Shown: positions 1 through 10,466 of the stretch, one piece after another
How positions within the stretch are numbered: the first letter of the stretch is position 1
How the letters are laid out: the number at the start of each line of letters is the position of its first letter
NCBI GenBank assembly: GCA_013995675.1
Contig: VWRR01000003.1
Span: 310,001 to 374,000 of the forward strand
Source: Cyanidiococcus yangmingshanensis
Taxonomy: Eukaryota; Rhodophyta; Bangiophyceae; Cyanidiales; Cyanidiaceae
DNA length: 64,000 bases
Direction: 5' to 3'
Made by a program: the position numbers and the translations under genes
The notes under the pieces: model-generated
Seen by the model: only the letters and a program-made list of their open reading frames with translations
Databases searched by the model: none
Told to the model about the DNA's origin: nothing

Positions 1-114
1 CTCGTCACAAATCTCGAGGCAAGCCATCTTGGAAGAGAAACAGATGGCGCACTCGGGCCGAACGAAGCCTTCGTAACCATTCAGATACGAGGGCCAAGTC
101 CATACTCACCGTGA
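1..114 (+). CDS. possible 3' end of a gene cut by the left edge
   Basis: The first frame is open from base 1 to a TGA at 112-114, giving 37 residues that end in GPSPYSP. Codon choice is not unlike that of the neighbours, but the piece is too short to test and I do not recognise it. It could be chance. Confidence 0.15.
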   Translation, partial: LVTNLEASHLGRETDGALGPNEAFVTIQIRGPSPYSP

Positions 115-579
115 CGAACGATCGACTGAGCAATCATGTCGAGTTGCAACGCCAAAGACGCTGTCATCCTGGTCAGTAGGGCGAATGGGATCGGCATGCT
201 CGCGACAACCGGCGAATATCAGCGTGGAGTTGCTATCGTTCAATCCCGCGTTTTGAGTTCAGTTGCCCAAAAAACGTGTGTCGGTCGTCAGTATCTCGAC
301 ATCAACGAGACGCAGGGATGCATCAGCACCCCGGTCTGAGTCGAGCATACCTCCGACACGTCCGATCCAGCATACGTTCTCCTATGCTTTGACGCGAGCA
401 CACATGCGACCAGCGTCCTGTCATGAGAACGCCGATCCACAGCCGGTACGGGACATGCACAGACACTTGCCAGGAGCGATCCTTGAACAGACGACTTGAG
501 TGTACTCCGCGCGCTTCCAGCTCCGATAGACCTATGGAGCAGTCCATTGCCCTTGTTCATTTCTGATCGAGAGTCCTCT
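115..579. other. intergenic, no gene seen
   Basis: No convincing ORF, tRNA or repeat. A GTGAGT on the minus strand near 102-108 follows a short ATG-started stretch, but there is no matching downstream exon in the window. Confidence 0.4.
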
Positions 580-2595
580 TCAAATTGATTCATTTGGTTG
601 CTCTTTGACCGCGGTCGGTGTCTGCGCTTTCGTCGATGCGGTGCGAGGACGCCCTGGTTCCCGCAACGTCACAACCGGATGGGGATACTGTTCGCCCAGG
701 GTCACGCGAAACGCTTTCTGCATTTTGGGACCCCATTTCCAGGGCGTCTGAATCAGCGCGGAGTCCGCCCAGAAAAGCTCTGGACACCAGCGCTTTGTGA
801 AAGTTGCATTCGGGTCGTATTCATGCGCCTGCTTGAGTGGATGAAAGTAGCGCAAGCCACTGCGTGGATCGTTCCCGACACCAGCAACATAGCACCAGTT
901 GCCCCAATTCGAGCAAGGATCATAGTCGATGAGTTGCGTCTCAAACCACTCTGCGCCAAGTTGCCAGTCCAATCCCAGATCGTTGACGAGAAACGAGGCC
1001 ACAACTTGTCGAGCGCGGTTCGACATGAACCCCGTCAGAAGGAGTTCTCGCATGGCGGCATCGATAAAAGGCAAGCCAGTCTGTCCCTGACACCACGCCT
1101 CCAGCAAGGCGTCGGACGTCAACTCCTCTCGGCGACGGGTGACGGCAGAGCGTGGGCGCCGCTCATGCCCGCCTCCGAGAGCGCCTTCACGCGGACGAGT
1201 GTGACGCAAACCAGCGCGCTGGAAGAGCGCATTCCCATGATAAGCCGCAGTGAAGCGAAAAAAATCACGCCATAGTAGTTCGAAAAGTAGCCAATAGGTG
1301 GACTCATTGGACTGGAGCCGGGCCTCAAAGTTACGAACCTGAGCGTAGATTAGACGAGGCGATAGGCAACCATGCGCAAGGAAACAGCTGAATTTGGAAG
1401 AGTAGTCTGGTCCTTCGAGACCATTGCGCGTTTCCTTATAGGTGGTCAGTGATCGTGATTGCCACATCCACTCTTGTAGTCGTGAAAGCGCCATCACCTC
1501 ACCACCGTGAAAGTCATAGCAGGCGCGAGGGTCCGGGAAAGGCCGCATCAGCAGCAACTTGGGGGGCTCGACACCAACGCGGGTCGCTTCTGCTGGATAC
1601 TCGATGGGCAGGGCACCCGCCCAGGCCACCGTGCGAAACGAGAGTGCCTCTGCTGGTAACGACTGCAGTGTCTCGGGGCATTTCCATGTCTTGCGCACTG
1701 GCCAGGTCTTCTCCACCTGTCGACGAAATGTGGTGAATGTGTTCGGAAACGGAGGCAATGCCGACGATGGGTCACCGTTCGAAGCTCGAGCCAATCTCGT
1801 GGATGGTGCTGGCGACACCTTTCCTGGCAAGGCATAGTCAATATCTTCTATATGAATAAGGGTCGAGTTCCAGACCGCATGGCACTGAATCGCTGCCGAA
1901 ACCTTGCCCTGAGTTGCAGCCTGCTCCAGCGTTCGCACGAGTGCATTCTCGGTTGCCACCTCTTCCTCAGTGACCTCTTTGCTGAAAACCACGTGTTGAA
2001 CGTGAAATTTCTGCACAAGTTGCGGAATGAGCTCCAGTGGCGATCCGACCTCAACGAGAAGCTCTTGGCCTCGACTGCGCAGCGCCTGTCGCAGAGCCGC
2101 GACGCACTCTCGTAGAAAATAGGCCCGATGGCCACCGATTCGTGGAAAGCCCCCTCGACGCGATCTCCCAAAGAAATACCGCTCATCAAAAACGTAAACG
2201 CAAAGCAAACTTTCTGCTCGGTTAGCCAGACGTAGCGCCTCGTTATCGTGCAAACGAAGATCGTTACGAAACCAGAGCAACGCTGTACCAGGGAGACGCT
2301 CTGGCCAGTTTGTCGACTCCTTCGGGAAAACGAGCGAGTCCGCATAGCAGGTTGCCGTGTTCGGCGCCTCGCGCTCCGGATGCGGCGTTATATGGCTCAA
2401 GTCAAGCTCGACTCGTGCGTCGAGGTCCCATCCAAACCAGTCTTCCAACACGGCTCGCATCGTTTCGAGGTTCTGTCGCCGCGCTCGCGGTCGCCTCCGG
2501 TTCCACGGCAAACGGCCGTTTTGTCGATACAAAGCCGCTGCTGGACGTGATCTAGGTCGATGAAAATGAATCCAACCAGCATTGCTCACAAACAT
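580..2595 (-). CDS. CRY-DASH: cryptochrome of the DASH class
   Basis: FAD-containing blue-light protein of the photolyase/cryptochrome family; DASH members repair cyclobutane dimers in single-stranded or looped DNA and often act in plastids or mitochondria. The N-terminal antenna-binding fold starts near residue 105 (ALLWFRNDLRLHDN). The FAD domain ends with the DASH signature around residues 570-610: SNWGNWCYVAGVGNDP followed by RYFHPLKQAHEYDP. The 671 residues exceed the usual 500-550 because about 100 residues precede the core. That leader is Arg-rich and could be an organelle presequence. A second in-frame ATG at 2460 would shorten it by 45 residues. It lies head to head with the histone deacetylase about 300 bp away. 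The class is clear from the motifs; location is inferred. Confidence 0.93.
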   Translation of the reverse strand: MFVSNAGWIHFHRPRSRPAAALYRQNGRLPWNRRRPRARRQNLETMRAVLEDWFGWDLDARVELDLSHITPHPEREAPNTATCYADSLVFPKESTNWPERLPGTALLWFRNDLRLHDNEALRLANRAESLLCVYVFDERYFFGRSRRGGFPRIGGHRAYFLRECVAALRQALRSRGQELLVEVGSPLELIPQLVQKFHVQHVVFSKEVTEEEVATENALVRTLEQAATQGKVSAAIQCHAVWNSTLIHIEDIDYALPGKVSPAPSTRLARASNGDPSSALPPFPNTFTTFRRQVEKTWPVRKTWKCPETLQSLPAEALSFRTVAWAGALPIEYPAEATRVGVEPPKLLLMRPFPDPRACYDFHGGEVMALSRLQEWMWQSRSLTTYKETRNGLEGPDYSSKFSCFLAHGCLSPRLIYAQVRNFEARLQSNESTYWLLFELLWRDFFRFTAAYHGNALFQRAGLRHTRPREGALGGGHERRPRSAVTRRREELTSDALLEAWCQGQTGLPFIDAAMRELLLTGFMSNRARQVVASFLVNDLGLDWQLGAEWFETQLIDYDPCSNWGNWCYVAGVGNDPRSGLRYFHPLKQAHEYDPNATFTKRWCPELFWADSALIQTPWKWGPKMQKAFRVTLGEQYPHPVVTLREPGRPRTASTKAQTPTAVKEQPNESI

Positions 2596-2900
2596 CTGCT
2601 GAGAGGTGAAGTCAAGGCGTACCTGAGTGCCAGGAGAGCGCTTGCGGTAACGTCACCGCTCTCGGGGACGAGGGCGTTCGGCAGCAGCGTGGCGGCGGTT
2701 GTTCGACGCCCGCCGCGACTGACTCCTCCGCCCGAGTCTGCTGTCGCTCTTGCAGTGACTTGGGCTAACAGAACACGTCTGTCTAAGGACGACACCTGAA
2801 GAGTCCCTTTGTTTTTCTGTACACGTTACAGTGAAGCCCATGCTTGATACGCGCTAGTTACTTGGGACGAGAACGAGCGTGTCTGGGTCAACTGCTTTTC
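2596..2900. promoter_or_regulatory. shared upstream region of CRY-DASH and HDAC
   Basis: The 305 bp between two divergent start codons must hold both promoters. I see no clear TATA box or named element. Confidence 0.4.
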
Positions 2901-4430
2901 ATGTGTGCGTACCGCTCTCGCGTGGCGTACTTTTACGACCACGATGTTGGCAACTATTACTATGCGCTGGGGCACCCGATGAAACCTCATCGCATGCGAA
3001 TGGTCCATGAACTTCTCATCGCGTACGGTGTCCACGAGAAGCTCCAAGTGATGCAGCCGCCTCGAGCGACTGAGCGAGACTTGACGCGTTTCCATTCAGA
3101 CGACTATATCGAGTTTCTGAAACGCATCACGCCTGAGACTGCACAAAAGCAGATGGATCAATTGCAACGGTGTAAGTTTCCTTTCCGGTCAGGCCGTGGG
3201 CATGTTCGCGTCAGCGCTTACGTGATGACAACAAGGCTTCCTCTACCGAGTAGTACTCCTAGGATGGATGCACGCACGGCTTACTCCGGAATCGGTACCC
3301 GCTGTTTGTCACTGCGGCTGCAGTGGGTACGTTGCCACTGCTGAGCGAGTGCGGACGCTCAATCTGCCCATTCTCCGAATCAAGGAACGTGAACTAACCT
3401 TTATACTTTACTAGTCGGCTTGTTTGAGGATTCGCCTTGCTTTGACGATATTTACCGTTTTTGTCAGATCAGTGCAGGCGGTTCGCTGGCTGGGGCAGCG
3501 CGCCTGAACCGTGGCTTTTGTGACGTTGCCATCAACTGGTCGGGAGGCCTGCATCATGCCAAGAAGAGCGAAGCATCCGGCTTTTGTTATGTCAACGATT
3601 GCGTTTTGGCGATATTGGAGCTGTTGAAGCATCATGCGCGGGTTCTCTACTGTGATATCGATGTACACCATGGAGATGGTGTGGAAGAGGCTTTTTACAC
3701 GACCGATCGCGTGATGACATGTTCCTTCCACAAGTTCGGTAACTTCTTTCCGGGGACTGGTGATGTACGAGATATTGGTCACGGACCAGGACGCCATTAC
3801 GCGCTCAACTTTCCGCTGCAGGACGGGATTGACGATGAATGTTACCGGGAAATATTTGTGCCGATCATGTCACGGGTAATGGATTGGTATCAACCAACTG
3901 CGGTTGTCCTCCAGTGTGGGGCGGATTCGCTTAGCGGTGATCGTTTGGGTTGTTTCAACCTGTCTCTGGACGGCCATGCCCAGTGTGTGCGCTTCTTCCA
4001 AAAGTACGGCGTGCAACTGATGCTGCTTGGTGGTGGCGGCTATACCATTCGCAACGTGGCGCGATGTTGGACGTACGAAACAGCAATCGCAGCAGGTGTT
4101 CCTTTGGACGACGCCATTCCGTACAACCCATATTTTGAATATTACGGCCCAGACTTTCGGTTGCATACGCGCCCAAGCAACATGGAGAATCTGAACACTC
4201 CCAGTTATTTGCATCGAATCATGGTGCAGTTGCTGGAGAGCTTGCGATCCTTGCCCCATACCCCAAGCGTTCCCTATCACCACGTGCCAGAGGATATTGT
4301 TAGCGATCCGCTCCTCCGAAAGTTTATGGAACCGATTCGGGGTGATGATGATGATGATGATGATGATGAAGTTGGTGGTGGTGGTGGTGGTGGTGGTGGT
4401 TCCCTGGAAAGCTCCGACTGGGACGACTAA
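2901..4430 (+). CDS. class I histone deacetylase (RPD3/HDAC1 type), two exons
   Basis: Zn-dependent deacetylase removing acetyl groups from histone tails, normally in nuclear corepressor complexes. Exons are 2901-3171 and 3415-4430, together 428 residues. The join restores the family string [18 protein letters not shown]. Class I landmarks follow in order: GGLHHAKK, the metal and charge-relay region [21 protein letters not shown] with its metal Asp, and [15 protein letters not shown]. The ATG at 2901 places [12 protein letters not shown] at the N-terminus as in relatives; the upstream extension has only a TTG. The tail is unusual: after the catalytic domain come eight Asp codons (GAT) and a run of nine Gly codons (GGT). 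Most HDAC1 proteins have a longer Lys/Glu-rich tail. Confidence 0.96.
3172..3414 (+). other. spliceosomal intron in the HDAC gene
   Basis: 243 nt, phase 1. Starts GTAAGT, contains GAACTAACC about 20 nt before the 3' end, and ends TTTACTAG. Removal creates a TTC codon and restores the conserved HDAC sequence. Same signals as the intron at 31291-31578. Confidence 0.93.
4344..4400 (+). repeat. coding trinucleotide repeats (GAT)8 and (GGT)9
   Basis: Two adjacent in-frame microsatellites near the 3' end of the HDAC gene encode Asp and Gly runs. Length variation between strains is likely. Confidence 0.9.
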
Positions 4431-5495
4431 GCGGACGACAGCGGCTTCATGGCGGAACTGTTCCAGGCGCTTCGAATCGATCCCAAAAGCTTGCCTGAAG
4501 AACCCCGTAATCAGGCGAATGCGAACATCCTGATCGGTTCTCACCGAGCGTGCCACTCGATGGTATTTTTGACCGAGTTCAGCTGAATTTGGTCAGGAAT
4601 CTCAGTGAGTATTCTACGAAATGCTTCACAGCACCATAACGAGCAACCATCGCCTTTCAAACGCCTTGTCCGGCGAGCAGCGAACTCAGCCGAGGCTGGG
4701 CCTACCATCTCGGGTTCGCGCTTCATACTTGCAACCTAGCTGGTAGTTTCAACCACCTGGACTGAGGATAGGATCTCCTGGAACCGGGCGCTCGTCCCAG
4801 AGCGCGCCCGAGTCTACTCTTTTTCCGTCGCGCTCACGTGTCGTTCAAGGATATTGCGAGACCCATCCATCAACTTCAATACCTTGCAAGATTGCGCAGA
4901 TTTCGAGGGAGCATCAACATCGGATATAACCAGGCTGGACGCTTCTTCGGGGAGTCTCCGCCGCCTGGAGAGGCAATCGAGCCCTCCCCCAAATATCGTA
5001 TTGCACGAGACGTCACGGACCTTGCCGAATGACACCTCCCCTCTAAACGCATACCATCCAAACTAGTCCAGGACGACAAACTGACACTGTATGGTGCGAC
5101 ATCGACTCAAACGGGTCACCTTTGAGCCGGAGAGCGAGCGCCCTAGCCTCGACACCTCTCGATACGTCCCACGCGCGACGTGTCGTAGTAGCCGTTTCAC
5201 GCGAAGCAGAGCACCCGCTCTGATCTGTTCCTGATCTACTACCAAGTCCGTGTTGTATGAAACCATCTTCCTGCCCATATCACTGCACGAAAAAAAACAT
5301 GAACAGATTCAATCCTGAACGAGGCAGTAGTGCTCAGTGAAGCGTCGTCCGCGAGCCACTAGGCCAAGCGTCCTGGCCGTGGCGAGATACTTTTGCGGCG
5401 TTTTGAAAACGAGCGTTATGGACATGCACGCCTGAGGTGCCTTTTCAAAATTAATTTTCATCGTACCGTAAAATACGCGATTCATAAGTATCAGG
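4431..5495. other. intergenic, nothing firm
   Basis: No recognisable gene. A 47-codon ATG ORF at 5091 (starting MVRHRLKRVTFEPESERP) ends at 5234 and could be an upstream exon of the next gene, but no good donor site follows it. Confidence 0.35.
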
Positions 5496-6288
5496 ATGAA
5501 AGTGGACACCTCTGCTCGTGCAGAATCACGTGATCGTCCTGAGCACTGTTGAGGAAAAGGGCTGGTTTCAGCGGTGGCAGCCTCGAGCACTCTTCGCGGT
5601 GCTCGCGACACCCTCACAGACCGTTACTCAGCCAACTGGCACGTCGGCGCATAGTCTGCGTGTTCTCGCAGACATCCAGAATCTACCCTCCAAGACCTCT
5701 CTTGCCGCAACCGTGTCAACCAAAGAGATACTTGTCGAAGACTGGCAGACGGGAAGGGAGGATGCTCTCGCAACCACAGATCCTGTGGAAAGAACGACGA
5801 AGCATACTCCGTCGGGAGGTTTCTACAAACAAGCGCGACGAACACGACGAACGATTGGAACTTCGCCTTTACTGGTACGACCTTTGCGGGAGCCGAGCAC
5901 CTCTATATCCGCTGCATCACCAACGACATGCTGGTCTGAACGCGAGGAGGCCTATCTGATGGAGATTGCGTTCTTGCGAGAACGAGTGACCCAGCTAGAG
6001 ATCATGTATAGAGAACGTAGAGAGCAACTGCGGCGGATGGAGCGGAGTTTTCCTCTGCGCTGTCGGGCGATCGCTTACGAGGCGGCCGTAGCAACGCAGC
6101 GGATGCTTCAACGACAACGACTGCGGCATCGAGCGGAGATAAGAAGCCTTCGAACAGCGCTCTCAGCGAGGGACCACACCCAAACGAGTCAGGAAGGTGC
6201 GAACTCGACGGAGATGCAAGCTACAGAGGTTGAGCGGACCTCAAGCCCGACTGCTCGACAGCGAGGCGTACAAACCCCAGACCAATGA
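5496..6288 (+). CDS. unassigned protein with C-terminal coiled coil
   Basis: An open frame from about 5500 to 6288 has strong coding character but no ATG until residue ~150 of the frame. An ATG at 5496 opens the neighbouring frame (MKVDTSARAESRDRPEH...) and would feed into the long frame after a one-base shift near 5540, so either a frame error or an unseen intron separates start and body. The first half is Ser/Thr-rich and disordered, with a short conserved-looking LRVLADIQN. The region coded by about 5940-6180 is a long Arg/Glu-rich helix with heptads. Disordered part plus coiled coil is compatible with shugoshin-like or centrosomal proteins, but no family can be named. Confidence 0.5.
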
Positions 6289-6667
6289 CAATCGTGGTAT
6301 TGGCTGTCATCGGCAACGCCTCGTTCACAAACACGCGTCTGTCTTATGGTGTTACATGCCTTTAGGATAACACGAATGAGGCGACATCTGCCTTTTTCCC
6401 ATGCGCAACGCCAACGCCTTCAAACATACGAGGAGCCTGATGAATGTGCTTGTGTGGACGCATGACTGGCTAGCCTTTCAGGGCACGCCTCAGCAAGTGC
6501 TGCTGCGGCCGCTTTTGCGGACCACTGGCGATATGTACCAAAGCCCGAAACGAACCTCAAACGATCCCCAGTACACCATTCGGCACCGAGCGGTCTGTGC
6601 GACACACTCCCGTCTCTGAGTCGAGGATGCAATCAATTCGCTCCGCATCAGTAGTATGTAAACTTTT
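6289..6667. other. intergenic between convergent genes
   Basis: About 380 bp of 3' flank. No feature seen. Confidence 0.4.
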
Positions 6668-7626
6668 TCATTCAGTTTCACAGATTTCATCCAGCCATGC
6701 CTGATAGACTGATAGGATCTGGGACTTGAGCTGCTGGTCAATATTCTCATGCGACGGTGCACAACCGCTCACAGCGATATACATTTGGACGATCGCACGC
6801 TCTTGCGGAGACATCTCGGTTACACAGCGCGCTGCAGGAATGAACATGTCAGCGACGAGGCCTATGCAAGGAAAAAGGTCGTTTGTTGCTTCAAAAGGAG
6901 CTTCAGCATCTTTCTCTGAGACGACAGTGGCCGAATGCTCCTCACTGGGCTCACAGTCACTCGAGTCCTCGACAGATGTTCCCGAGGATGGTCGTCGGTA
7001 CGCCAAGAGTAGCGGGCGAAGCCATGCCATCTCTGTCTTTTTGTCAGGGTGCGTGAAGCGCTGAACTTGTTCGGCGAAGAGGATGTGACGGTTCGTCGGT
7101 ACCGAGACGAGCGCTGGCTTCTCCAAGGGAGCCGTTCGACGAGCAATGTATGCTCGTACCTGTCCCTGAACGATTTCGTCCACCGAGCGACGTTGTGGCG
7201 GAAGTAGGAAGTGGCCACCTGACGCCGAGAGAGCCTCAACGTCGTGGTGATCGTTGCCGGGCCCCGGTGTGGCTTTACCAGCCAAACAGTAGAGTTTCGG
7301 CGCACTGTTCCCGGAGCACTTTCGAGCCCGGGCTCGCAGCACCAGTGTACTTGGTGTCCACATGAGGCAGCACTCGTGAGCCATGTCGCCTCGCGGCCCG
7401 TGCCCTGGTACTGTGAACTCACAACAATTCAGTACAACAGCACAACGGGTGCACCAGTTGTTGCCAAGGTACAATGAGAACGACCGCTATGACGTTGCTT
7501 GTAAACTGGAAAACTGTACGGCTTTCGGAAACGGTGCAACACCGGTTTCCCGTTAACCACCCTACCTGGAATGGCTGGTGGTGATCGGGAGCGCGTACGC
7601 GTGTTGCCCCGTTCCCGCTCGGCCAT
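6668..7626 (-). CDS. unassigned Cys-rich protein, frame change near 7470
   Basis: The long frame (7474 to 6668) has no ATG until residue 31 (7384). Upstream, a different frame starts with an ATG at 7626 (MAERERGNTRTRSRSPP) and runs coding-like to about 7470. Joining them would give about 318 residues. The middle has closely spaced Cys and His (CTRC, NCCE, HECC), which could bind zinc. The last third is helical and ends LDEICETE, after an acidic stretch rich in Glu and Ser. I recognise no family. It lies just downstream of the PheRS beta gene on the same strand. The minimal safe coding region is 6668-7384. Confidence 0.45.
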
Positions 7627-7708
7627 CAAGACGAGCGTTTCCCTCCGATTCGCTCCCAGAGACCTAAAATTCTGGTTTACATCGGCGATTCAGATGCTCG
7701 AGCGTCCA

Positions 7709-9595
7709 CTACTCACCAAAGGGTTGCACATTTAGCTCGAGTGCTGAAACCGGTGCCGTGAGACCGAACGCTTTCAGAACGCGAGGATGGATCCAGCCCA
7801 TCGACCCGAGCGTTCGACGACCGCCTTGCTGTTGTTCAACGATGATAGACGCCCGACGACCTGGGAAGAAAAGGTTATCTTGGCATGCGTTTGGGTCCAA
7901 ACGGTAACCGTCTCGATACCCAAGCGTCGTCAGGTTCAGTGCAAGCATCAGGCGATCGAGTAGATGCTTCACGATTTCGAATCCTGCTCGCACATCACTG
8001 TAGACGGCAGCGAGATGGCGCTCGTTCCGAGCTCCTGTCTCTGAATTTCGATCCAGAAGAACAACATCACCTGTCTCAAACAGGCGGAGGGGAAGCGCAG
8101 CTTCGCGGTGCTCACGAAGCGTTTTCAAAAGCCCTGCCAACAGACTTGTCCGACACTCTTCAAACTCGAGCGTCTTTGGATTGCTCAGTCGCACCGCAGG
8201 CCATTCCATTCCGTCCCGTTGAAGCATCTCGGTGTTTTCGGCGTGAGAAACGGTCACCCAGGTCAGCACTTCGGTATATCCTTGCTGAGCGAGCTCTCGT
8301 CGAAGATGATCCGTGAGTCGCTCGAGTGATCGCCAGCGTCCATGAGGGACGCAAGCAGCAGTCTGTTCGGGGATGCGATCGAAACCATAGCTCACCCCGA
8401 CATCCTCCGCGACATCGCACGGGTGCAAAATATCGCTTCGAAACGCTGGCACATGCACATGAAGCTCATCTGTCGATGTCTCTCCATCGACAGGTTCAAC
8501 TCGTAACTGCATCCGCTGTAAATGATGCTCCAGCTCTGCCGACGTGAGCTGAACGCCCAGCAGAGTCTGTATATAATCAGCAGACACAATCATGCTACTG
8601 TCTTGGACCCATGGCGTACAGAGCGTATGTGCATCGAGCACGTGTCCTGGAATGGATGCCAATCGATCCTGCGGCAACGCCTGATCATAATGAACCAGCA
8701 CTGGCTCAACCTGGAAAGCCGCTTTGCAGTAGCGTGAGAACATTGTAACAATGACGTTCAACGCGACCGTGAGTTTGACCAAATCCGTTCCTGTGCATTC
8801 AATGAGCATGTTCTGTGTACTTGGTCGAATCTTGCTTCGATCGCCATTGATGATCGGAGGCAACGAGAGGACATGTCCGCCACGATCATAGATCACTGGG
8901 TAGGCTGCTGCACCTTCGATGAGCGGAAGGTATCGTTTCAGGTGCTTGTCACGCGCATAGTAGGCAACCAATTCGGGCCCGTCCATTTCTCCTTCCGCTG
9001 CGAGCGGCCGGAAGCGGATATCTCTAGGCTCTTTGAGTGTATACGTAAATGGACCACTGACTGCATCCAGATCATGCGTTCCGATAGCAACCAGCGCACG
9101 CCGACGTCCCAGGTTTTGGTGCAGGTGCTCCTGCAAGTCCATGAGCGACTGATATCGAAACGGATCCTGAAGATCGACTCCGCGAAGCACAGCGGCCACT
9201 AGATACGGTCGAAGCGCATTCTCTTCAACGTGAACGTGCTCCCGTGGCTCTGTTCGTTGCAACCGATACACACTCGGCGAGTCTCGACCTAGAAACACAC
9301 GCAGTGCCTGCACCAGACCCTCAAAACAGAGCAGATCGGGGCGGTTTGCCGGCACCTCAAGCTTTACGCAAGACACTCGCCGATCGAGTGACCCTGCATA
9401 GTGGTCAATACCCTCAGTGGCGCCTGACCAGCCCGAGCGCGAGCGTTGGCCACCGAGCAGCTCGTCCAGCGGCTCTTCAGTGACCGCCTCCAGCTCCAGG
9501 CCATACGCGAAACACAGTTCCGCCAGCGCTGCCTCCGAAAGTTCAGTGCCCAAGGCTTTCAGCAACCGATCGCGCACAACAGTAACTGTAGGCAT
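7709..9595 (-). CDS. FARSB: phenylalanine-tRNA ligase beta subunit, cytosolic type
   Basis: Beta subunit of the (alpha-beta)2 enzyme that charges tRNA-Phe in the cytosol. 628 residues, close to the eukaryotic size. The N-terminus MPTVTVVRDRLLKALG matches the eukaryotic/archaeal form; the ATG at 9595 was chosen because the longer frame begins only with TTG. In order: N-terminal domain (1-85), B3/B4 editing-like region (about 110-280, with YDRGGHVLSLPPIINGD), the B5 domain (about 300-380, SAELEHHLQRMQL), and a catalytic-like core (SYGFDRIPEQ, then RLFETGDVVLLD). It lacks the extra RNA-binding domains of the bacterial form. The 3' stop is 82 bp before the next gene on this strand. Confidence 0.97.
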   Translation of the reverse strand: MPTVTVVRDRLLKALGTELSEAALAELCFAYGLELEAVTEEPLDELLGGQRSRSGWSGATEGIDHYAGSLDRRVSCVKLEVPANRPDLLCFEGLVQALRVFLGRDSPSVYRLQRTEPREHVHVEENALRPYLVAAVLRGVDLQDPFRYQSLMDLQEHLHQNLGRRRALVAIGTHDLDAVSGPFTYTLKEPRDIRFRPLAAEGEMDGPELVAYYARDKHLKRYLPLIEGAAAYPVIYDRGGHVLSLPPIINGDRSKIRPSTQNMLIECTGTDLVKLTVALNVIVTMFSRYCKAAFQVEPVLVHYDQALPQDRLASIPGHVLDAHTLCTPWVQDSSMIVSADYIQTLLGVQLTSAELEHHLQRMQLRVEPVDGETSTDELHVHVPAFRSDILHPCDVAEDVGVSYGFDRIPEQTAACVPHGRWRSLERLTDHLRRELAQQGYTEVLTWVTVSHAENTEMLQRDGMEWPAVRLSNPKTLEFEECRTSLLAGLLKTLREHREAALPLRLFETGDVVLLDRNSETGARNERHLAAVYSDVRAGFEIVKHLLDRLMLALNLTTLGYRDGYRLDPNACQDNLFFPGRRASIIVEQQQGGRRTLGSMGWIHPRVLKAFGLTAPVSALELNVQPFGE

Positions 9596-9873
9596 CTGAG
9601 CATCTATCAATCCAGCCTCAGAACTGATTCAGGTAGGGAACAGGGCCACCTACTGCGATCGCCAACGCGCCGAAGCCAACGAGCGCCCTAGTTGAGGATG
9701 TGCGCCCTGGCTTGCCTGTGGCGGCGTCTCCTCATCGACAGGGTCGCTGCCTGGGCGGGCGTGTGCGCCACGACATGAGCATCGCCGACGCCGGAGTCCA
9801 TGAGCGCACGCATCTTGGTCTAGAAACCCTGCAGCACGTCATCCTAACCAGCTCCTTCCATGATCATGAATGT

Positions 9874-10200
9874 TCAAGCTCGATCATGGGTCAAATCACG
9901 CCCTGCAAGGAAGCGTTCTTCCAGCAGCCACATAACGGCAGCCGAAGACCTACGCGCTGCACGCATCCAGCGTGTTCCAGCGATGCGTTCTGAAAGAACG
10001 CACTTATCGATATCAACAGGACACGTACCTGGCAGGCATGGAGAGGTTGGCACAACCATGATCTTTCGTGTGTCGGCTTCGAACCAGCTATCCAGAATTC
10101 GGGAGAAGACTCGGATAGATTGGCCACTCGTCCAGTCCATGGATGTATCCGCGGATGGCATCAACTCGTGCCCAAGCGTCTATGAACGACCCCAGCTCGA
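9874..10200 (-). CDS. possible small gene in two frames
   Basis: Two overlapping minus-strand frames look coding: one (about 10200-10115) reads ELGSFIDAWARVDAIRGYI, and the next (about 10115-9874) reads RVFSRILDSWFEADTRK and runs to a stop at 9874. They could be one protein of roughly 100 residues with a one-base shift. No family recognised and the start is unclear; it may be chance. The rest of 9596-10466 holds nothing I can name. Confidence 0.22.
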
Positions 10201-10466
10201 CACGGAAACATCGTGGACTCACCTCATTCCGTAGATAGAGATGGCAACAACCAAATTGGGTATTCGTGTGTGTGCCCAGCGCACAGGCGATCCTAGTATT
10301 CCCTGAGCGAACATCACGCCTCCAGAACGTTCTTCGCGAACAGGCGGTCTCCGGTGGGGAGCCAGCGCGCCAGACGACGCGGGACCCGGCCGCCATCGAT
10401 CGGCGTTCGCTCGACGACGAAGTGATCATCCTACAATTCCAAGCGTTGTACTTGAAACGACCTCCA

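Noticed and set aside
598-1275. 225-codon plus-strand frame inside CRY-DASH
   Set aside because: It is the antisense shadow of a clearly conserved gene and shows no family motifs.
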